DNA from: an uncultured Microbacterium sp.
GTDB taxonomy: Bacteria; Actinomycetota; Actinomycetes; Actinomycetales; Microbacteriaceae
DNA: 64,000 bases
Assembly: GCA_913774665.1 (NCBI GenBank)
Contig: CAJYHN010000008.1
Location: forward strand, 70,985 to 134,984
Direction: 5' to 3'
Shown piece by piece: positions 44,519 to 53,486 of the stretch. Every line of letters starts with the position of its first letter. The first letter of the stretch is position 1. The notes under the pieces were generated by a model, which saw only the letters and a list, made by a program, of their open reading frames with translations, was not told where the DNA came from and searched no databases. The translations under genes and the position numbers were made by a program.

Positions 44519-45954
44519 GCGGGCTGCGCCTCCCTGGCCCGTCTCGCGGGCGCAAGGCCCCGCAGCGCGCGCCGGGCGGCGTTTACGCCGCACAGTCCGT
44601 GGATTCCCGGCCCCGGCGGCGTCGCCGCGGAACAGAGGTAGAAGCCCGGCACCCCCGTATCGTACGGCTGCGCCGAGATTCGCGGGCCGAGCATGAACTG
44701 CAGCGGTGTCTTGGCGCCGGTGAGGATGTCTCCCCCGACGAAGTTCGGGTTCCGCTGGCTCCACTCCGTCGCGGTGATCACCCGGGTCGCCAGGATGCGA
44801 TCGCGGAATCCCGGGGCGAACCGCTCGATCTGCGAGACCAGAGCGTCGGTGGCGTCCCCGGAGTATCCGGCGGGCACGTGGGCGTACGCGTACAGCGGGT
44901 GAATGTCGCCCACCGAGCGCTGCGGGTCGGCGACGTGCTGCTGACCGACGAGCACGAACGGGCGTTCCGGCATCCGCCCCTCGGCGACGGCGCGCTCGGC
45001 CGCCGCGATCTCGCGCGCAGGGCCCGCCAGATGCACGGTGCCGGCACGACCGGTCTCTTCCGCGCGCCACGGCACGCCGCTGGCGACCGCGAACTCCACC
45101 TTGAAGGCGGCGGGGCCGGGACGGAAGCGGCGGAACGCCTCGGCGATGCGACGGGGCAGGCTCCCCCCGAGGATCTCGGCGACGGCGTGCGGGTGCACGT
45201 CGAGCATGACGACGTCGTGCGGGGGCAGGTCGCGCCGGGATCGTATGCGACGACCGGTCTCGAACGTCACGCCACGCTCACGGAGCCGGGAGATGACGGC
45301 TGCGGTGAGCGTTCCGGTTCCGCCGGCGACGACGGGCCACCCCACGGCGTGTCCGGCGGTGATGATGCCCGCGCCGATCCCGCCGACGAGCGGTTGGTCG
45401 AGGCGCTGGAACGCGTGGGCCGCGACGCCCAGGAACAGAGCACGGGTTCGCTCCTCGGCGAAGGCACGCGCGGTCCACACCGGGGGCAGCGCGGCAGCGG
45501 CGCCGAACCGCGCGAGCAGCAGGGGGTGACGAGGGATGCCGACGAGAGGGCGGAGGATGTCTTCCGACAGCGCCGCGAACGAGCGCGACGAGGGGCCGAA
45601 GAGGGTCTGCCACCGCCATCCGTCGGCGCCGAGGCCGGCCGCGGTCTCGACGATCGAGCGACGGAGCAACACCACGTCGCCGTCGTCGAGCGGGTGGGCG
45701 CAGTCGATCTCGGGGAGGACCCAGGGCGATTCCGGCAGGTCGAGGTCGGCGAAGTACGGCGAGCCGGCCGCCATCGGGTGGACCGCGGCGCAGTGGTCCT
45801 GGATGAGACCCGCGAGGAGGGGCTCGCTGTTGCGCGCCCCTCCCCCGAGTTCGTCCGCCGCCTCGACGACGTGTACGTCCAGGCCTGCGTCCGAAAGGGT
45901 CGCGGCAGCGGCCAGCCCGTTGGGACCGCTGCCGACGACCACTGCGCGTGTCAT
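44515..45954 (-). CDS. FAD-dependent oxidoreductase, phytoene-desaturase-like
   Basis: 479 residues. FAD motif VVVGSGPNGLAAAATLSDAG, VVEAADELGGGARN, and near the C-terminus YLCSAATPPGPGIHGLCGVN, the usual FAD contact of the CrtI-like/NAD(P)-FAD oxidoreductase family. The likely substrate is a lipid or isoprenoid; the acyl-CoA ligase and DUF3556 neighbours point to lipid metabolism. The stop overlaps the PucR start and the start overlaps the DUF3556 stop. Confidence 0.85.
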   Translation of the reverse strand: MTRAVVVGSGPNGLAAAATLSDAGLDVHVVEAADELGGGARNSEPLLAGLIQDHCAAVHPMAAGSPYFADLDLPESPWVLPEIDCAHPLDDGDVVLLRRSIVETAAGLGADGWRWQTLFGPSSRSFAALSEDILRPLVGIPRHPLLLARFGAAAALPPVWTARAFAEERTRALFLGVAAHAFQRLDQPLVGGIGAGIITAGHAVGWPVVAGGTGTLTAAVISRLRERGVTFETGRRIRSRRDLPPHDVVMLDVHPHAVAEILGGSLPRRIAEAFRRFRPGPAAFKVEFAVASGVPWRAEETGRAGTVHLAGPAREIAAAERAVAEGRMPERPFVLVGQQHVADPQRSVGDIHPLYAYAHVPAGYSGDATDALVSQIERFAPGFRDRILATRVITATEWSQRNPNFVGGDILTGAKTPLQFMLGPRISAQPYDTGVPGFYLCSAATPPGPGIHGLCGVNAARRALRGLAPARRAREAQPA

Positions 45955-47780
45955 TTCGAGACCCGCTCTCCTCGCCTGCGCGAGACCGTGCGGACGCTGT
46001 TCGTCACGTCGGCCACCTGGCCCGGGGCGTCAGCGCGCCAGGACCGCTCGAGCGGGATGGGGCCGTCCGCGAGCCACGGCTGGGCGGCCACGGCATCCGC
46101 GACGCGCCATCTTCCCCGCTCGATGACACCACGGGCCGCATCGATCACCTTGTACTCCTGGAAGTCCGCGTGGATGGCCTGGGACTCCACCCATACCACC
46201 ACGAACTCCCCCGGCGCGAAGTGGCAGCGGCTCTGCAGGGCGCGGATGAGCGACTCGTCGTGCAGGTGGCCGTCTCCGAAGTTGAAGCCGATCACCGAGT
46301 TGCAGGCGAATTCGCCCTCGCGGATCGTGCGGGTCTCGATGTCGGGCAGCGCCCGGTAGAGCACCGAGAAGAGTCCGCGACCCTGGCTGTGCATCGAGCG
46401 CCACGCGAGCGTCTGCTGCATCGTGATCTCGGCGATCTCGGGGGCGTAACCCAGCTGAACGAGCTGATCGACCTGGTTCCACGTGGGCCGGATGACGGCA
46501 TCCAGCTTCTTCTCCGCACCCGGCGTGAAGGTCCACAGCGCCGACGCCCAGTTGCCCGCGTACTGACGCATCGACGGCAGGAACGAGACCTTGTCGGGGC
46601 GGAGGTTGCCGAGCGCGGGGAAGAACAGCAGGGCCGCGACGATCCCGGCGAGCAGCCACCCGTTCGAGAAGTCGGTGACCGCGTACCCCGCCTGCGCGGG
46701 GAAGCCGAGGAAGAGGAACACCGCGGCGTAGCAGAACAGGGTGTTCCACTCCAACGGGACGGCGAGCGGGAACGTCGAGAAGATGAAGAGGTGGAAGCCC
46801 ACGATGAGGACGACCGCCGCGAGCGTCACCCAGAAGTTCTGCGAGAACAGAAGCACGAGCGGAACGGCGATCTCGACCGTGGTCCCCATCGCGTGCGCCA
46901 TGAAGTGCGCGAGCTTCGACGGGCGCACGTCCCGAGGGAAGTCGCGGTACAGGGCACGCTTGAGCCACCGCGGCGGCCAGAACGGGGTGTTGCTGAGCAT
47001 CGGCGGGATGACGTTGACGAAGTGCCTGCCGAACTTCGAGATGCCCGCGCACACCCACACGGCCACGATGAGCAGCTTCAGCGCGATGATCATGTCGACG
47101 AACGACAGCACCGAGAAGAACACCAGCGCCGGCAGGTACTGCTCGATGCGCGAAGCGACCGCGATCGTCTTGTCGCGCACGCCCACGATCACCAGCAGCG
47201 CGATCGCGACGATCACGGGGGTGGTCTGCACCAAGCCGCTCGTGTTCTCGGGGAGCGCCGCGGCGAGCGCAGGGGTCACCGTGCCGGGGAGCACGAGCGC
47301 CGTGGCGAGCGCCGCGAGGAACCCGAGGTAGACGACGACGTCGAAAACGGTCCGAGTGTCACCGGCCGTTCCCGGCACCCAGGCCCACGGTCGTAGCCGG
47401 ATCGTGCCCGGTCGCGCCCAGAACTGGATGCCACCGGTCATGGGCTTGAACTTTCCCGCCGTCGGCCCCCACGATCCGGCGAGGCCGATCGCTTCGAGCA
47501 GCATGGTCCAGATGATCGCCTTCTGGTAGACGATCGGCTGGTTCCACCACTGGTCGACCTGCCAGAACCACCCCACGCCGCTGGTGGCGGTGATGACGAT
47601 GCTGCCGATGAGGAGCCACAGCACGGCGATCTTCACGAGGTAGGTCGCGGCGATCATGCGGGGCGATCCGAAGCCGTACTCCACCCAGTGCAGGGTCAGG
47701 GCTTTGATCCGCTCGCGCAGTGGCTGGTGCAGGAATGTGCTCGTGTCGACGGGCGGAAACTCCGCGGTTTTGAATCCCAT
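45951..47780 (-). CDS. DUF3556 transmembrane protein
   Basis: 609 residues, multispanning (AVLWLLIGSIVITATSGVGW, IVAIALLVIVGVRDKTIAV and more), with a long soluble C-terminal region. The first 60 residues (FLHQPLRERIKALTLHWVEY) and WGPTAGKFKPMTGGIQFWAR match the DUF3556 family common in mycobacteria. ATG 47780 preceded by GGAG; a TTG two codons upstream is in frame. Function unknown. Confidence 0.83.
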   Translation of the reverse strand: MGFKTAEFPPVDTSTFLHQPLRERIKALTLHWVEYGFGSPRMIAATYLVKIAVLWLLIGSIVITATSGVGWFWQVDQWWNQPIVYQKAIIWTMLLEAIGLAGSWGPTAGKFKPMTGGIQFWARPGTIRLRPWAWVPGTAGDTRTVFDVVVYLGFLAALATALVLPGTVTPALAAALPENTSGLVQTTPVIVAIALLVIVGVRDKTIAVASRIEQYLPALVFFSVLSFVDMIIALKLLIVAVWVCAGISKFGRHFVNVIPPMLSNTPFWPPRWLKRALYRDFPRDVRPSKLAHFMAHAMGTTVEIAVPLVLLFSQNFWVTLAAVVLIVGFHLFIFSTFPLAVPLEWNTLFCYAAVFLFLGFPAQAGYAVTDFSNGWLLAGIVAALLFFPALGNLRPDKVSFLPSMRQYAGNWASALWTFTPGAEKKLDAVIRPTWNQVDQLVQLGYAPEIAEITMQQTLAWRSMHSQGRGLFSVLYRALPDIETRTIREGEFACNSVIGFNFGDGHLHDESLIRALQSRCHFAPGEFVVVWVESQAIHADFQEYKVIDAARGVIERGRWRVADAVAAQPWLADGPIPLERSWRADAPGQVADVTNSVRTVSRRRGERVSK

Positions 47781-47820
47781 GATCAACTCCTTCGGTGACG
47801 GGATGGGGGAAGCGAAGAGG

Positions 47821-49326
47821 TCAGGCGGTGGCCGCGGCGAGTGCGCGGCGCATCGCGGGCTTGTCGACCTTGCCGACCGGGTTGCGCGTGAGATCCGTGA
47901 CGATGCGGATCTCGGCGGGCACCTTGATCTTGGTCAGGCCCTCGGCGCAGTGGGCGCGGAGCTGATCCTCGGTGACGACCTCGCCGGGGTGCAGCACGAC
48001 ATCGGCGATGGGGACCTCGCCGTACACGGGGTCGGGACGACCGATGACCGCGGCCTCGAGCACCGCGGGGTGCGTGGCGAGGAAGCCCTCGATCTCTTTG
48101 GGGTAGAGGTTCTCGCCACCGCGGATGATCATGTCCTTTGCCCGATCGACGAGCGTCAGATAGGCGTCTTCGTCCAGGATGCCGATGTCCCCCGTGCGGA
48201 GCCATCCTCCGCGCATCACCTCTGCCGTGGCATCCGGTCGTCCGAGGTACCCGCGCATGACCGTGGGGCTGAGGATCGCGACCTCCCCCCGCACGCCCGG
48301 GGGCACGAGACGGCCCTCGTCGTCGAGGATGGCGATCTGCTGGCCGGGGAGCGCGCGACCGACGGTGCCCGGCTTGCGCTCGCCCCACAGGGGGTTGCAC
48401 GCCGAAGCGCACGTGGCTTCGGTGAGGCCGTAGCCCTCGAGGATCGGGATGCCGAATCGCTTCTCGCTGAGGGCGAGGAGCTCGGGGCTGGCCGGTGCGG
48501 CGCCGCAGATCGCTAGGCGCAGCGAGGGCAGGCGCGGAATCTGTTCCCGCGGGACCTCGGCCAGTCTCGCGAAGATCGCCGGCACCGCCGAGAAGTAGGT
48601 GGGTCGATAGCGCTGGACCGCGTCGAGGAACGTGCCCGGGGCGAAACGTTCCAGGATCGACACGCTGCCGCCCGCGCTGATGGGGGCGAGGAAGCTCACG
48701 CAGAGCGAGTTGACGTGGAAGAGCGGCAGGACGAGCAATGCCTGATCGTCGGGTCCGAGCTCGATGTGGCGGCGGAGGGAGGCGGCCATGGCGCTGAGGT
48801 TGGCGTGATCGAGCATGACGCCCTTGGGCTGGCCCGTCGAGCCGCTCGTGTACACGAGCAGGGCCAGCGTGTCGGGGGTGATGGGCGGATCGTCGATGGA
48901 TCCGTCGGGGATGCGCGCGAGATCCGCCGGCGCCAGCGTCTCGACCTCGACCGCGGGGGCGCCGGTCGTCACGAGCAGGCGCGCACCCGAGTCGTCGAGT
49001 TGGTAGCGCAGCTCCCGTTCCGTGAACGTGGGGTTCACCGGCGTGACCGCGGCCCCCACGCGCCAGGCACCCAGCATTGCGGTGAGGAACGCGACGGAGT
49101 TCGGCAGCATGATTGCCACGACGTCGCCGCGGCCGATCCCGCGCGCGGCGAACTGCTCGGCGCACGCGGCCGCACGCCGTTCGAGGCCGCGATAGCTGAG
49201 TTCTTCGGTCACGTCGCGCACAGCGGGCCGACCGGTCCCGGCTGAGGGGCTCCGCCACGGCAGGTGCGCGAGGCCGGACACCGAGAGCGGTGTCGTGGTG
49301 CGCGTGTCGAGTTCGTCGAGAGACAT
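47821..49326 (-). CDS. Class I adenylate-forming acyl-CoA synthetase
   Basis: 501 residues. P-loop LLVYTSGSTGQPKGVML near residue 165, ILEGYGLTEATCAS, WLRTGDIGILDEDAYLTLVD and the C-terminal catalytic Lys region NPVGKVDKPAMRRAL. It activates a carboxylic acid to the CoA thioester via acyl-AMP; chain specificity not readable. Good ribosome-binding site (GGAGGTGA) before ATG 49326. First gene of the operon ending in pucR. Confidence 0.94.
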   Translation of the reverse strand: MSLDELDTRTTTPLSVSGLAHLPWRSPSAGTGRPAVRDVTEELSYRGLERRAAACAEQFAARGIGRGDVVAIMLPNSVAFLTAMLGAWRVGAAVTPVNPTFTERELRYQLDDSGARLLVTTGAPAVEVETLAPADLARIPDGSIDDPPITPDTLALLVYTSGSTGQPKGVMLDHANLSAMAASLRRHIELGPDDQALLVLPLFHVNSLCVSFLAPISAGGSVSILERFAPGTFLDAVQRYRPTYFSAVPAIFARLAEVPREQIPRLPSLRLAICGAAPASPELLALSEKRFGIPILEGYGLTEATCASACNPLWGERKPGTVGRALPGQQIAILDDEGRLVPPGVRGEVAILSPTVMRGYLGRPDATAEVMRGGWLRTGDIGILDEDAYLTLVDRAKDMIIRGGENLYPKEIEGFLATHPAVLEAAVIGRPDPVYGEVPIADVVLHPGEVVTEDQLRAHCAEGLTKIKVPAEIRIVTDLTRNPVGKVDKPAMRRALAAATA

Positions 49327-49464
49327 CGTCGTTCACCTCCCCGCGTCGACGGCTGCGTCGGACGCGATTCGAGCGTTCTGGTGCGCGTCTTCGCGCTCCC
49401 CTCACGCTAGGAAGATCGCGCAGGCGGCACAGTGGCGCGGGTGGCGGACTTCACACCGCAGAGT

Positions 49465-49485
49465 GTGCACGGTGCACGGTGCACG
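49465..49485. repeat. Triple tandem heptamer GTGCACG
   Basis: Three exact copies of GTGCACG in a row within the 311-bp gap between the acyl-CoA ligase operon and the NTF2-like gene. Each copy contains the palindrome GTGCAC. It may be a regulator site (PucR or another); the rest of the gap shows nothing clear. Confidence 0.6.
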
Positions 49486-49625
49486 GATGCCGCGGTTGGT
49501 TGGCGGGGAGGAATCCCGGCCCGTCGGCTTCGCGCTGTCGGGAGGGTGGTCGTCGTTCTTGGGCGGACGAGCACAACCCCGTCGGGCCCGTCGCAAAGCG
49601 CGTCCCGAGCCATTTCTTCCCGCGC

Positions 49626-49631
49626 TAGCCT
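49626..49631 (+). promoter_or_regulatory. Putative -10 box of the NTF2-like gene (leaderless)
   Basis: TAGCCT, 6 nt before ATG 49638. Confidence 0.45.
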
Positions 49632-49637
49632 CGGGGC

Positions 49638-50018
49638 ATGACCACGCGCGATGCGTCGGGGCGCTCCGTCGACGAGGCCCAAGACGCCCTCCACGAAGCC
49701 ATGCGACGCAGCGACACGGATGCCTTGCGGAACGTGCTTTTCGAGGGTCTGGCATTCGAGCTTCCTGATGGCTCGGTGACCGACCGCGAAGCCGACCTCA
49801 ACGCCCACTCGACCGGAGCGGTGCGCTTCGAGCAGATACTCGAACTGCACCGATCGACGCGAGAGCACGCGGGGAGGGCTCGGGTCGACTCGTTGGTCGA
49901 CGCACGGCTGATCGACGACGGTCACCGCATCGAAGGAAAGATGAGCTACCTCCGCTATTGGTCGATCATCGATGGGCGGTGGCAGGTCGTCGCCGGCAGC
50001 GTCCAACCGGTGCCGTGA
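49638..50018 (+). CDS. NTF2-like/SnoaL-like domain protein
   Basis: 126 residues. VDEAQDALHEAMRRSDTDAL, FEGLAFELPDGSVTDREADL and YWSIIDGRWQVVAGSVQPVP fit the DUF4440/NTF2-like superfamily with its cone-shaped cavity. The substrate is unknown. The stop overlaps the next GTG (GTGA). Confidence 0.82.
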   Translation: MTTRDASGRSVDEAQDALHEAMRRSDTDALRNVLFEGLAFELPDGSVTDREADLNAHSTGAVRFEQILELHRSTREHAGRARVDSLVDARLIDDGHRIEGKMSYLRYWSIIDGRWQVVAGSVQPVP

Positions 50019-50506
50019 GTCGGGTGTTGTTCACACACTCACGAGTGGCCTTCCGGGTTCCCGACGAGCTTCCCTCGGTGGAGACGCCTCCCCAGTTGCG
50101 TACGACGAAGGCGGAGGCGTTCACCATCAACGTGCCGTCCGGCGCACGCATCGAGCACGGCACAGGCGGCGACGATCCCCTGCTGACGGCGCGATGGAGC
50201 GAGGCGGTCGTCCGGGTCATCGCCCATCGTGAGATCGGCGTGATGACGGTGCGCGACTATGGCGTGGACATGATGAGTGTCGTCCACGCGAGCGAACCGC
50301 ACGTGCACATCGACCATGTCGAGTACGGAACGCTGGCGGGGATCGACTGCGCCGTCGTCCGGGGCACGGCCGACGCGTTCGCGGTCGTCGCGATGTGCGC
50401 TGCTTTGGGGGTGAATCGGGTGGTTGTTTTCGGCTCCGTTCCGATCGGCGACGACCACCTCGCAGACCAGGTCGATGTCGTGCTGGGCTCGCTCAGAATG
50501 GCGTGA
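50015..50506 (+). CDS. Hypothetical protein (163 residues)
   Basis: Alpha/beta soluble protein beginning SRVLFTHSRVAFRVPDELPS. No family recognised. GTG 50015 overlaps the NTF2-like stop by 4 nt, so the two are coupled; codon quality is good. Confidence 0.65.
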   Translation: MSRVLFTHSRVAFRVPDELPSVETPPQLRTTKAEAFTINVPSGARIEHGTGGDDPLLTARWSEAVVRVIAHREIGVMTVRDYGVDMMSVVHASEPHVHIDHVEYGTLAGIDCAVVRGTADAFAVVAMCAALGVNRVVVFGSVPIGDDHLADQVDVVLGSLRMA

Positions 50507-50633
50507 GAGCAGGAATCGCGACGACATGATGATCGGTCTCGGCGGCGCGCTCGCGTTGTCGGGTGCGAAGAGCTGACCGGCCGAAGAGCTGACTCTGGCG
50601 GTCGTCCAGGTGGCGGCCGTCGGGACGGCAACT

Positions 50634-50655
50634 GGCTGACGACTCCTCGTCAGCC
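50634..50655. terminator. Hairpin between convergent genes
   Basis: GGCTGACGA-ctcc-TCGTCAGCC, a perfect 9-bp stem in the 209-bp gap between the convergent hypothetical (50506) and FAD oxidoreductase (50716) genes. No T-run follows, so termination is plausible but not proven. Confidence 0.5.
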
Positions 50656-50715
50656 TGCAACCGGTTTGTCAGCGAGGTGCCGTCTCGGCGCGGCCGAGCC
50701 GAACCCCGTGCGGCC

Positions 50716-52191
50716 TCAGCGCACGCCCAGATCCGCGGATGCCGCGCCCTCGAGCCGCGTTCCGTCCGGGGCGTAGCGCGAGCCGTCGACGGGGCTGTCC
50801 CAGGAGCCTTCCGCGTCGTTCCACGTCAGCGGAGCCGGGGCGACCACCGCGCGCGTCTCTCCCTCGATCGTCGACACCGCCGCGGTCCGTAGTCCCTGCC
50901 GCGACACCAGCCCGGCGCCCTCGGCGGGCCGCTTGACCGGTGCGGGCGCCGCCGCAGCGAACGCCCCCGCCGCCACGCCCACCCGACGGGCCGCTTCGCC
51001 GATGCCGCGGCCGAGGTCGGCGGGAACCGTCATGCGCGTGCCGATCGTGCGCATCCACTGCGGCCGGTCGCTGCGCGAGACCCCGCGGATCTCGTCGCTC
51101 AACCGCATCGCGGCGGCCGGGGCGTTGGTCAGGCCCCACCCGGCGTAGCCGGTGGCGAAGCGCAGGCGCCCGAGGCCCCTCGGCATCCCTCCGACGAAGG
51201 GCACGAGGTTGTGCGACTGGTAGTCCTGTCCCGACCAGCGGGCGATCTCCGCGCCCACCGGAAGCGTGCGACGGGCCCACGCGGCGAGGCCCTCGGCGAG
51301 CGCGACCTCCGAGGGTGCGGAGCCGACCGGATGCCGTGCCCCGGTCACCAGCAGCACCCCGCGCCCGAACGACGACGGTGCGGCGACGACGCTGCGCCCG
51401 TCGGTGCCGACCTCGCTCCACATGCCGCCGGGGGCCTCGACATCGCCCTCCATCTCGAACGCGATCGCCCACGACCGCAGCGCGCGGGTCTTGAGGTCGT
51501 ACAGGCCGCGGCGCGTGATGGGCGTGCCGGTGGCGAGCACGACGGTGTCGCCGAAGATCGTGCCGTGATCGGTGTCGACCCGGCCGGTGGGCAGGGCGCG
51601 GACGTCGGTCGCGCGGACGCCCGTGTGCAGCGTCGCCCCGGCCGCGAGTGCCGCTTCGGCGAGAGAGCGCGAGAGGGCGACGGGGTCGAGGGCGAGCTGG
51701 TCGTCGAGGGCAAGGGCGCGCACGGGGGTGCGTCCGCCGAGGTCGCCGGGGGCGTCTTCACGGATCGGCAGCCCGGCCTCGCGTGCGGCATCGCGGACGG
51801 CGTCGAGCGCCGGGTCGGTCGAGAGTCCCCGGCCGAATGTGAAGGCGGTGCGGCGGTCGGCGGCGGCTCCCGCACGCTCGGCGAGCCACTCCTGCCCCGC
51901 GCGGTTCGCGTCGACGTACGCCTTCACGAGTCCGGCGGGGTGGTGTGCGCGCAGCGCCGCGAGGGTCGTCCCCTGCAGAAGGGATGCCATCCCCATCGAC
52001 GCCCCGGTCGCCCCCTGCCCCACGGGGCCCGCGTCGACGATCGCGACGTCGACTCCCGCCTCGGCGAGCATCACGGCGGTCGACAGGCCGGTGATCCCGG
52101 CGCCGACGATGACGACGTCGTGCCGGGCATCGGGTGCGAACGGCGTCCCGACGATGGGCGTCTGGTCTCTGTGCCACAGGGAGGAGGTCAT
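50716..52191 (-). CDS. FAD-dependent oxidoreductase (DAO type) with degenerate Rieske-like C-terminus
   Basis: 491 residues. FAD motif DVVIVGAGITGLSTAVMLAE, then SWAIAFEMEG and later LRFATGYAGWGLTNAPAAA, as in the DadA-like family whose members often end in a Rieske domain. Here the C-terminus reads LTWNDAEGSWDSPVDGSRYA followed by PDGTRLEGAA, clearly derived from a Rieske domain, but the C-P-x-H-G ligands are replaced (SPVDG) and the upstream C-T-H box is lost. So no [2Fe-2S] cluster is expected. ATG 52191 chosen; the upstream frame is shadow. Confidence 0.86.
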   Translation of the reverse strand: MTSSLWHRDQTPIVGTPFAPDARHDVVIVGAGITGLSTAVMLAEAGVDVAIVDAGPVGQGATGASMGMASLLQGTTLAALRAHHPAGLVKAYVDANRAGQEWLAERAGAAADRRTAFTFGRGLSTDPALDAVRDAAREAGLPIREDAPGDLGGRTPVRALALDDQLALDPVALSRSLAEAALAAGATLHTGVRATDVRALPTGRVDTDHGTIFGDTVVLATGTPITRRGLYDLKTRALRSWAIAFEMEGDVEAPGGMWSEVGTDGRSVVAAPSSFGRGVLLVTGARHPVGSAPSEVALAEGLAAWARRTLPVGAEIARWSGQDYQSHNLVPFVGGMPRGLGRLRFATGYAGWGLTNAPAAAMRLSDEIRGVSRSDRPQWMRTIGTRMTVPADLGRGIGEAARRVGVAAGAFAAAAPAPVKRPAEGAGLVSRQGLRTAAVSTIEGETRAVVAPAPLTWNDAEGSWDSPVDGSRYAPDGTRLEGAASADLGVR

Positions 52192-52302
52192 GCGTTCATC
52201 CCATCGCGGGCGCGGGGGTCTCGGCATCCGGTTGCCTCCGCCGCCCCGATCATCTACGGACCGCCCCGCGTAACCCGACCCCGCGCGACGGCGGGCCGCG
52301 GA

Positions 52303-52308
52303 TAGGCT
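52303..52308 (+). promoter_or_regulatory. Putative -10 box of the TetR gene (leaderless)
   Basis: TAGGCT, 6 nt before GTG 52315. Confidence 0.45.
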
Positions 52309-52314
52309 CGGGGC

Positions 52315-52983
52315 GTGACCGACAGCGCCGCCCCCTCGAGCCGGACGGCCGTCGTGTCCGCGGCCATCGACCTCTTCGTCGAGCACGGCTACGACCAGAC
52401 CTCGGTCGAGCAGATCGCACAGGCGGCCGGGGTATCGCGGTCGACGTTCTTCCGGCAGTTCGGCGGCAAAGAAGACGTGGTCTTCGCCGACCACGAGGTG
52501 CTGCTCACCGAGACGCGCGCGTACCTCGACCAACCGCACGACGACCCGTGGGCCGCCGTCTGCGAGGCATCGGTGCGGGTGTTCCGGCACTTCGCCGCCG
52601 ACCCCGAGGTCGCGCGGCGCCGTTACGCGATCGTGCGGCAGATCCCGGGCCTGCGCGACCGCGAGATCGTCACGGTGTTCCGCTACGAACGCCTCTTCGA
52701 CGAATACCTGCGCGAGGCGCTCCCCGGCCTCGACCCCCTGGATGCCGTCGGCTTCGCGGCCTCGGTCACGGCGGTGCACAACCACGTGCTGCGCCGGCTG
52801 ATGCGGGGGGCTCGGGTGCCGGCATCCGTTCTCCGTCGCGCCCTCGACGACGTGCTGCGCCGTTACGGTGTGCACCCCGACGGCGACGACGCTGCCGGCG
52901 ACGACCTGATCGTCGCGGCCTTCCCCCGCCGCATGCCCGCCGCGGAGGTCACGCGGCGCTTGCGCGGGGCTCTCGGCGACTGA
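52315..52983 (+). CDS. TetR-family transcriptional regulator
   Basis: 222 residues. The N-terminal HTH is canonical: AAIDLFVEHGYDQTSVEQIA followed by QAAGVSRSTFFRQFGGKEDV. The C-terminal ligand domain is not assignable. Divergent from the FAD oxidoreductase gene, its most likely target. Confidence 0.93.
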   Translation: MTDSAAPSSRTAVVSAAIDLFVEHGYDQTSVEQIAQAAGVSRSTFFRQFGGKEDVVFADHEVLLTETRAYLDQPHDDPWAAVCEASVRVFRHFAADPEVARRRYAIVRQIPGLRDREIVTVFRYERLFDEYLREALPGLDPLDAVGFAASVTAVHNHVLRRLMRGARVPASVLRRALDDVLRRYGVHPDGDDAAGDDLIVAAFPRRMPAAEVTRRLRGALGD

Positions 52984-53081
52984 CGCGCGGGGCTCGCGGG
53001 GCCGCCTTCGCGGGCCCGCTCACCCGCCCGTCGCGTGCCCGCCTGTCCCCTGCCCTCGCGTGCCCGCCCGCCGCCCCACCC

Positions 53082-53142
53082 GTTGAGTGTCCACAACACC
53101 CGGACGTTGCGAAAAATCGTCCGGGTGTTGTGGACACTCAAC
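53082..53142. repeat. 61-bp palindromic repeat element, array copy A
   Basis: Perfect 25-bp arms beginning GTTGAGTGTCCACAACACCC and ending at 53142, around an 11-nt loop. First of three in tandem. Same family as the elements at 10043 and 10180. Confidence 0.92.
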
Positions 53143-53181
53143 GTCCAATCACGCACCGCCATCGCGGGACGGGGCCCCTGC

Positions 53182-53242
53182 GTTGAGTGTCCAAAACACC
53201 CGGACGTTCTGAAAAACCTTCCGGGTGTTGTGGACACTCAAC
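53182..53242. repeat. 61-bp palindromic repeat element, array copy B
   Basis: Arms as copy A, with changes near the centre. The start is 100 bp after copy A; the 39-nt spacer resembles the next spacer (both contain ATCGCGGG), so the whole 100-bp unit is duplicated. Confidence 0.92.
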
Positions 53243-53282
53243 CTCCCGATCACCCAACACCATCGCGGGGCACGACCCCCGC

Positions 53283-53343
53283 GTTGAGTGTCCAAGACAC
53301 CCGGACGTTCCAGAAAAGCATCCGGGTGTCGTGGACACTCGAC
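53283..53343. repeat. 61-bp palindromic repeat element, array copy C
   Basis: Third copy, 101 bp after B. Left arm GTTGAGTGTCCAAGACACCC; the right arm differs at two positions. The remaining stretch 53344-53486 before the acyl-CoA dehydrogenase gene shows no gene. Confidence 0.92.
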
Positions 53344-53486
53344 GTCGAAGCGGGCCCGGTCATCACGGGGCGCGCGACACGGCGCCGCGCGCACCCGGGC
53401 GCCCACCCGCGCACCCATCCGAGCGTTCGCCGCGAGTCCACTCCGAAGCGTGACACCCAGTACCAACATGCGCGATACTGGGAACC

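Noticed and set aside
44392-46359. A 655-codon plus-strand frame opposite the FAD oxidoreductase and DUF3556 genes
   Set aside because: Shadow ORF; runs across the boundary of two coupled genes with no recognisable content.
53082-53343. CRISPR array
   Set aside because: Only three repeats, each a long palindrome of 61 bp with differing sequence, while the spacers resemble each other; no cas genes.
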